A DNA stretch of 64,000 nt from Cryptomeria japonica. Lineage: Eukaryota; Streptophyta; Pinopsida; Cupressales; Cupressaceae. Made by a program: the position numbers and the translations under genes. The notes under the pieces are model-generated. The model had not been told where the DNA came from and ran no database searches. It saw only the letters and a program-made list of their open reading frames with translations. Of this stretch, positions 58,482-64,000 are shown piece after piece; within the stretch, counting starts at the first letter, position 1; the number at the start of each line of letters is the position of its first letter. The stretch covers positions 143,162,897 to 143,226,896 of the forward strand of contig NC_081407.1 in the NCBI RefSeq assembly GCF_030272615.1, read 5' to 3'.

Positions 58482-59640
58482 ATGCTTATATCTCCACCAA
58501 TAATGTTAAGGGAACACGAATTTCGATTGATTTGGATATAGTAGCAACTCACGCCATTGTCAAACGTATATTGATTGATTTGTTTGCTGTACGTAATGTG
58601 ATTATAAATAGACCAGAAGAACGACTTGGACTTGAAATCTACAAATAGACTTCTCATCTATCACTTCATTTAAAAAACCCTAAAAACTCAACAACTGTTT
58701 AACAACATTCTCTCAGAATTTTAAGTATTCCTGGAATTATAGTCATAGTTACCTACGATGAGAAGAAACCTTAAAAATAGAAAAAAATTATTTCATATTT
58801 CACAAGCAGAATGAACTGGTTAAATGAGCGCAATGTGAACGAGGCGTTTTGAATTGGGTGAAATGGTTGAATTTTGCAGTGACAGAGAGAAGATGAAGAT
58901 GGGTATTTATATTCCTTGTCGGCAAGTCATTATCGTTTAAAAGTTGACACTCAAGAACATAAATGACGCAAATCAATTTAGGTATATGCTTAACCAACAA
59001 AGGCCTTGCGTACAAACAGATTATTTGAGTCTACAAATATGAGACAGAATGTACAGTCCGTCGGTATTAATAATCTGACATGTAATGAGGCATGTATAAT
59101 GATATCAAAATGTTCGTAAATAAAAATTCATTGTTTTGCATGAAATATGTCATGTTTCAGTTTTTGTGGAGGTGTTATTTTATGATTTTTTGAAGTGACC
59201 GCATTCTTAAAATTTGGTACTTGTTCGTGCATTGTGCATAACTTGCATCAAAATAATAAAAAATGCAATTTAAAAAAAAAAATGTATAGAATCTAGTGTA
59301 GAACAATAATATGTAATTTATTTTGAATTTGGTCAAGTATATCAAAATTTATTAAAAAAATGGTAGACATATGTCTCTGAGGACTATCAAGGCACTAATA
59401 AAGAAAATTAAAGTTTAATATGCTAATGTTGTCCAAAAATAGAAAAAATTATATGGTCAGAAAACTAAGAAGATGTGTGAGATTATGGTGGTAATTTGAG
59501 AGATACCCACTTGATCATTTGTAAACGATGACGATGAAGTCAAGAAATCATGTTGGAGGCTGAAAAAACGTGTAAAGGGACAAAAAAGGGGGGAAAATGG
59601 GCTTGCAAGCCTTAGGGTCATTTTCCAACCCTCTTACCAA
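58482..59640. other. Spacer, no supported gene
   Basis: A TATAAATA at about 58603 is followed by leader-like text ('ccctaaaaactcaacaactg', 58677) but no open frame of recognisable type. The minus-strand frame 59015-58800 has no domain. Remaining sequence is AT-rich. Confidence 0.35.
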
Positions 59641-59684
59641 GCCAAAATCCACACGGGTTTTGAAAAACAAAAAGTACTATTCAC

Positions 59685-59804
59685 AGTTCTAAATAACCCG
59701 TACAGGTTATGTAGAACTAAAACCATTATTTTGTGTTTCACAAACCCGTACGGGTTATGTAAAACTAAAAACATTTTTTTTGTTTCGCAAAACCCGTACG
59801 GGTT
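59685..59804. repeat. Palindromic minisatellite, left array (three palindromes, 48-bp period)
   Basis: AACCCGTACGGGTT is perfect at 59743-59756 and 59791-59804. A longer imperfect 34-bp palindrome with AGTTCT...AGAACT ends lies at 59685-59718. The three centres are exactly 48 bp apart. Related palindromes recur at 63093-63220. Confidence 0.88.
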
Positions 59805-60059
59805 ATAAAGACATAATAATGTATGCTTGTAAACTTAACATTTACTACACTTATTTTAGACATACCTATATAATATGTGTTTATGTATGTATATATGTAT
59901 ATTTATAGTTATATACACATATATTTATATAGATATATGTATATATGTTTGTATACATGCATGTATCTCTTCTTTTCCTCTTTCTCTCATCTTCCTTCCC
60001 CCATCATTGTCTTTGTCTATTCTGAGCCCTAATTATCTTCCTTGAGTTCTATCTCATCT
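59805..60059. other. TA/TG-rich microsatellite stretch
   Basis: Text of the type ATATGTATATATG dominates 59870-59965, followed by a transition to C/T-rich sequence. No gene. Confidence 0.6.
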
Positions 60060-60126
60060 CTTTCCCCCTCACACTTCTCTCTTTTTTGATTCTCTCACCC
60101 TTTTCTCCTTCCCGTTCTCTCTCTCC

Positions 60127-60161
<35 letters not shown>

Positions 60162-60228
60162 CCATCCCACTTTTACTCCCCCTCTCCCTCCCCCTCACAT
60201 TATCTCATCTCTCTTTCTCTCCCCCTTC

Positions 60229-60261
<33 letters not shown>

Positions 60262-60734
60262 CTATACTCTCTCTCTCTCCCTCTCCCTCTCTTTATCCTA
60301 TTCTCCCCATCTTCGCCCCCCTCCTCCCTCTCTCCCAATTTCTCCTCTATCTCTCCCCCTCTCTCTCTCCCTCCCCCTCTCCTTATCCTATTCTCTCCCC
60401 TCTTCTTATCTCCTATTCTCTCTCTCTCTCTCTCTTCTCTCTCTCATCTTCCTCTCTCTCTCTCTCTCTCTCTCCCTTTCCTTTTTCCAGTCTCCCTCTC
60501 ACCCTCTCCTTTTCCAATCTTCCCTCCCCTCCCCTTCTCCTTAACCCAATCTCTCTTGTCTCTAACTCTCATCTTCCATCCCCCTCATCCTTATCCTATT
60601 CTATTCCTCTCTTCCTATCTCCTTTCTCTCTCTTACCCTCTCTCTCCCTACTCTCTCTCTCTCTCTCTCTCTCTCCTCTCTCATTTTCCCAATCTCCCTC
60701 TCTTCCTATCCCCTATTCTCTCTTACCCCCCCCA

Positions 60735-60751
<17 letters not shown>

Positions 60752-60774
<23 letters not shown>
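60752..60774. repeat. (CA)n microsatellite within the CT block
   Basis: A run of about eleven CA units following (CT)n; a shorter CACACACACACA occurs near 61472. Confidence 0.85.
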
Positions 60775-60775
<1 letters not shown>

Positions 60776-61058
60776 CATTATCCTATCCTATTCTCACCCT
60801 CTCCCCCTTATCTCTCTTTCTCTCCCCCTCTCTCTTCCTCTCCCCCCTCTCCCTCCCCCTCTCATTATCTTATCTCTCTTTCTCTCCCTCCCTCTCTCTC
60901 CCTCTCCCTCTCTTTATCCTATTCTCCCCATCTCCGCCCTCCCTCTCCCTCTCTCCCAATTTATTTTCTATCTCTCCCCCTTTCTCTCCCTCCCCCTCTC
61001 CTTATCCTATTCTCTCCCTCTCTTCCTATCTCCCACTCTCTCTCTCTCTCCTCTCTCT

Positions 61059-61098
<40 letters not shown>

Positions 61099-61276
61099 CT
61101 CTCTCCCCCTTTCCTTTTTCCAATCTCCCTCTCGCCCTCTCCTTTCCCAATCTTCCTCCCTCCCCTTCTCCTTAACCCATTCTCTCTTTGTCTCTAACTC
61201 TCTCTCCATCCCCTCTCCTTATCCTATTCTATTCCTCTCTTCCTATATCCTATTCTCTCTCTTACCCCTTCTCCCC

Positions 61277-61320
<44 letters not shown>

Positions 61321-61588
61321 TTTTCCAATCTCCCTCTCTCACTCTCCTTTTCCCAATCTCCCCCCTCTCCTTAACCCCTTCTCTCTTTGTCTCTACCTCT
61401 CTCCATCCCCCCCTCTCTCTCTCTCTCCCTCTCCATCCATCCCCCTCCCCCTCTCCTATTCTCTCTCTCTCTCACACACACACAAATTTTTCCAATCTCC
61501 CTCTCTTTCCCTCTCCCCATCTCCCCCTCTCCATTTCCCAATCTCTCTCCCTCTCATTATCCTATTCTCTCCCTCTCTTCCTATTCCC

Positions 61589-61635
<47 letters not shown>

Positions 61636-61723
61636 TTTCCCAATATCTGTCTCCCTCCCTCTCTCCCTCTCTCCCTCTCCTTTTCCCAATCTCCCTCTCT
61701 TCCTATCCCCTATTCTCTCTTAT

Positions 61724-61781
<58 letters not shown>

Positions 61782-61847
61782 TCTCCTTTTCCTAATCTCC
61801 CTCTCTCTCCCTCTCCCCCTCTCCTTTTCACAATCTCTCCCTCTCTC

Positions 61848-62347
61848 NNNNNNNNNNNNNNNNNNNNNNNNNNNNNNNNNNNNNNNNNNNNNNNNNNNNN
61901 NNNNNNNNNNNNNNNNNNNNNNNNNNNNNNNNNNNNNNNNNNNNNNNNNNNNNNNNNNNNNNNNNNNNNNNNNNNNNNNNNNNNNNNNNNNNNNNNNNNN
62001 NNNNNNNNNNNNNNNNNNNNNNNNNNNNNNNNNNNNNNNNNNNNNNNNNNNNNNNNNNNNNNNNNNNNNNNNNNNNNNNNNNNNNNNNNNNNNNNNNNNN
62101 NNNNNNNNNNNNNNNNNNNNNNNNNNNNNNNNNNNNNNNNNNNNNNNNNNNNNNNNNNNNNNNNNNNNNNNNNNNNNNNNNNNNNNNNNNNNNNNNNNNN
62201 NNNNNNNNNNNNNNNNNNNNNNNNNNNNNNNNNNNNNNNNNNNNNNNNNNNNNNNNNNNNNNNNNNNNNNNNNNNNNNNNNNNNNNNNNNNNNNNNNNNN
62301 NNNNNNNNNNNNNNNNNNNNNNNNNNNNNNNNNNNNNNNNNNNNNNN
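61848..62347. other. Assembly gap, 500 N
   Basis: Exactly 500 N inside the CT block. A round number indicates a placeholder, so the true block length is unknown. Confidence 0.98.
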
Positions 62348-62830
62348 TCTCTATCTCTATCTCCCTCTCTCCCCCTCTCCTTTTCCCAATCTCCCTCTCT
62401 CTCCCTCTCTCTCCCTCTCCCTCTCTCTCCCTCTCCATCCATCCCCCTCTACTTATCCTACTCTCTCTCTCTATCTCTCCTTTTCCCAATATCCCTCTCT
62501 CTCTCCCTCTCTCCCTCCCCCTCTCCTTCTCTCCCAATCTCTCTCTCTTCCTATCCCCTATTCTCTCTCTTACCCCCCTCTCTCTCTCTCCTTCTCTTCA
62601 TATCCCCTATTCTCTCTTACCCTCCCTCTATCTCTGTCTCTGTCTCTGTCTCTATCTCCCTCTCTCCCTCTCCTTTTCCCAATCTCCCTCTCTCTCCCTT
62701 CCTCCCTCCCTCTCCTCTTCCCTCTCTCTCTCCCCCTCTCCCCCTCCCCCTCTCCTTTTCCAAATCTCCCTCTCTCTCCCTCTCCCTCTCCCCCTCTCTT
62801 TTTCCTAATCTCCCTCTCTCTCCCTCTCCA

Positions 62831-62920
<90 letters not shown>

Positions 62921-63092
62921 TCCAAATCTCCCTCTCTCTCCCTCTCCATCCCTTCCTCTCTCCCTCTTTCCCTCTCTCTCCCTCTCTCCCTCTCTCCCTC
63001 TCCTTTTCCCCAATATCCCTCTCTCTCCCTCTCCCCCTCTCCTTTCCCCAATCTCCCTCTCTCTCCCTTTCCCTCTCCCCCTCTCCTTTCCT

Positions 63093-63225
63093 AGTTCTAC
63101 ATAACCCATACGGGTTATGTAGAACTAAGGCCAAAACTTCTAGTTCTACATAACCCATATGGGTTATGAGAAATTGTGAACATTCACATAAAAGGTTTCC
63201 ATAACTCGTACGGGTTATGGGAAAA
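63093..63225. repeat. Palindromic minisatellite, right array
   Basis: A 34-bp palindrome at 63093-63126 (AGTTCTACATAACCC and its complement), a perfect 20-bp one at 63149-63168 (CATAACCCATATGGGTTATG), and a 22-bp one at 63199-63220 with one mismatch pair. Centres are about 49 and 51 bp apart. Confidence 0.88.
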
Positions 63226-63659
63226 TTTAAATTTTTAATTAAAAAATAAAATGTTCCTCAACTTTTGGTTTTTTAAATTGTTTTTCTCTAGGCTTGGTGT
63301 TACCAAGCCTAGCACATTTTTGAATTTTTAGAACCCACACAAGTTATGAAAAATTTGGTTTTTTTTTGGCATGTAGCCACTTTTTTGTTCACCATCTTGG
63401 TGCACTTACCCTAAATAACTTTTAATTCTTTCCAATCATTTAGTATTTTGTGCCAATAGTTGGCATGTAGTTGTACCTACCCTTGTACCTCATTGGTGCT
63501 CTCATAAATACTCTTGCATTTATAAGCATATCTCATGTACATTTCATTTTATCTTAATCTCAATACATTCATCCATTATATTCTGAAATATCATATTCTC
63601 TCTTTGTGAAGGTTTATATCTATTTGTGATCTTGGGAGGTTGATCACTCCTAAAATCAC
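63226..63659. other. Spacer, no supported gene
   Basis: Contains the short hairpin AGGCTTGGTGTTACCAAGCCT near 63291-63311 and a degenerate 'aacccacacaagttatg' relic at 63332. The rest is ordinary AT-rich text. Confidence 0.45.
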
Positions 63660-64000
63660 TAAAATCTCATGTCTCCCCCTACTCAAGGAATCATCTACAA
63701 CATTCTCCCTTCCTTGAATGTAGTGAACATCAACATCATACTCACAAAGGAACTCACTCCATCAACATTGTCTAGCATTCAGTTGACTGAGTAAATATAT
63801 ACTATAATCTGCAATGATCACTATGCAACTCAAACCAATGACCCAAGAGGAAGTACCTCCAATTCACAAGCACATGCACAATTGCTACTAGCTCCAAATC
63901 ATGGGTGGGGTAGTTTATCTCATGATCATTGAGATTATAAGACTGATATGAAATCACCCATCCATCTTGCATGAAAATCACCCCCAAACCCTCGAAAGAT
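63660..64000 (-). pseudogene. Ty3/gypsy polyprotein, RNase H domain, partial
   Basis: The frame 63987-63802 reads MGVIFMQDGWVISYQSYNL, then NYPTHDLELVAIVHVL and WRYFLLGHWFELHSDH, the standard Ty3 RNase H blocks with the Glu of HDLEL and the Asp of HSDH. After stops, decayed text continues to VVDDSLSRGRHE near 63700-63672, the end-of-RNase-H 'ADALSR' motif. It enters from beyond the right edge; the rest of the element is not in the window. Motifs are of the chromovirus type, but that assignment is tentative. Confidence 0.85.

Larger units (their letters stand above)
60060..63090. repeat. 3 kb (CT)n-based polypyrimidine satellite block
   Basis: The plus strand is almost pure C/T, built of (CT)n runs mixed with recurring phrases such as CTCCTTTTCCCAATCTCCCT and CTTATCCTATTCTCTC, so there is a variable higher-order unit of tens of bp. 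The long ORFs over this block (Ser/Leu/Pro on plus, Arg/Glu on minus) arise from the repeat and are not genes. It is interrupted by an assembly gap. Confidence 0.95.

Noticed and set aside
58600-59015. TATAAATA plus leader-like text suggesting a gene promoter at 58603
   Set aside because: No recognisable coding frame follows on the plus strand; the minus-strand 71-codon frame has no domain.
60086-63158. Very long Ser/Leu/Pro-rich plus-strand and Arg/Glu-rich minus-strand ORFs, up to 638 codons
   Set aside because: They are translations of the (CT)n satellite and several run through the 500-N gap; period-2 repeats give long open frames by construction.
59685-63225. CRISPR-like reading of the evenly spaced palindromes
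   Set aside because: The sequence is plant nuclear DNA, the units are a continuous minisatellite without unique spacers, and no cas-like genes occur.
1-64000. tRNA, rRNA or other structured RNA genes
   Set aside because: tRNA-like words were found only as primer binding sites; I saw no cloverleaf-sized match, though a covariance-model scan would be needed to exclude one.

Overview
This window is nuclear plant DNA, most likely from a large repeat-rich gymnosperm (conifer-type) genome. That assignment is inference from nested LTR retrotransposons, a plant LINE, a plant mobile domain ORF, very AT-rich spacers and one intronless 3-ketoacyl-CoA synthase gene. No bacterial or organellar features were seen. 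A run of exactly 500 N (61848-62347) marks an assembly gap.

Layout. 1-3524: Ty1/copia element on the minus strand, cut by the window edge, with its LTR at 2390-3524. 3533-4715: plus-strand copia LTR remnant. 4700-5308 and 22742-23470: one decayed plus-strand coiled-coil-like reading frame, split by a 13.5 kb Ty3/gypsy element (5314-22736, minus strand, 5-bp duplication GAATG, two 3.4 kb LTRs, tRNA-Arg-type primer site). The right LTR of that element is itself split by a 3.9 kb TG...CA insertion (16544-20466, duplication AGTCA). 25301-31314: nearly intact Tnt1/Tork-like copia element (minus strand, 895-bp LTRs, duplication TTTAG). 31876-34570: decayed plant LINE on the plus strand with an extra downstream reading frame. 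34570-41220: AT-rich spacer with several tandem duplications and a 99-nt hairpin.

41362-42957 is the only intact host gene: a complete very-long-chain fatty acid condensing enzyme (KCS) with a TATA box 134 bp upstream of its ATG. 42958-52000 is AT-rich spacer with small retroelement tails and T-rich low-complexity DNA. 52040-53565: 5' end of a third copia element (minus strand). 53566 to about 56650: 3' part of a Ty3-type element with a plant mobile domain ORF antisense to its polypurine tract and 3' LTR. 59685-63225: a 3 kb polypyrimidine block bracketed by arrays of a palindromic motif spaced about every 48 bp. 63660-64000: RNase H end of another Ty3/gypsy polyprotein.

The elements do not form a pathway. 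They record successive insertions: coiled-coil frame, then the large Ty3 element, then the insertion in its LTR, with the Tork element separately younger. The points most worth following are the palindromic 48-bp array, the antisense mobile-domain ORF, the extra LINE ORF, the two-RNase-H layout of the Ty3 element and the hairpin upstream of the KCS gene.
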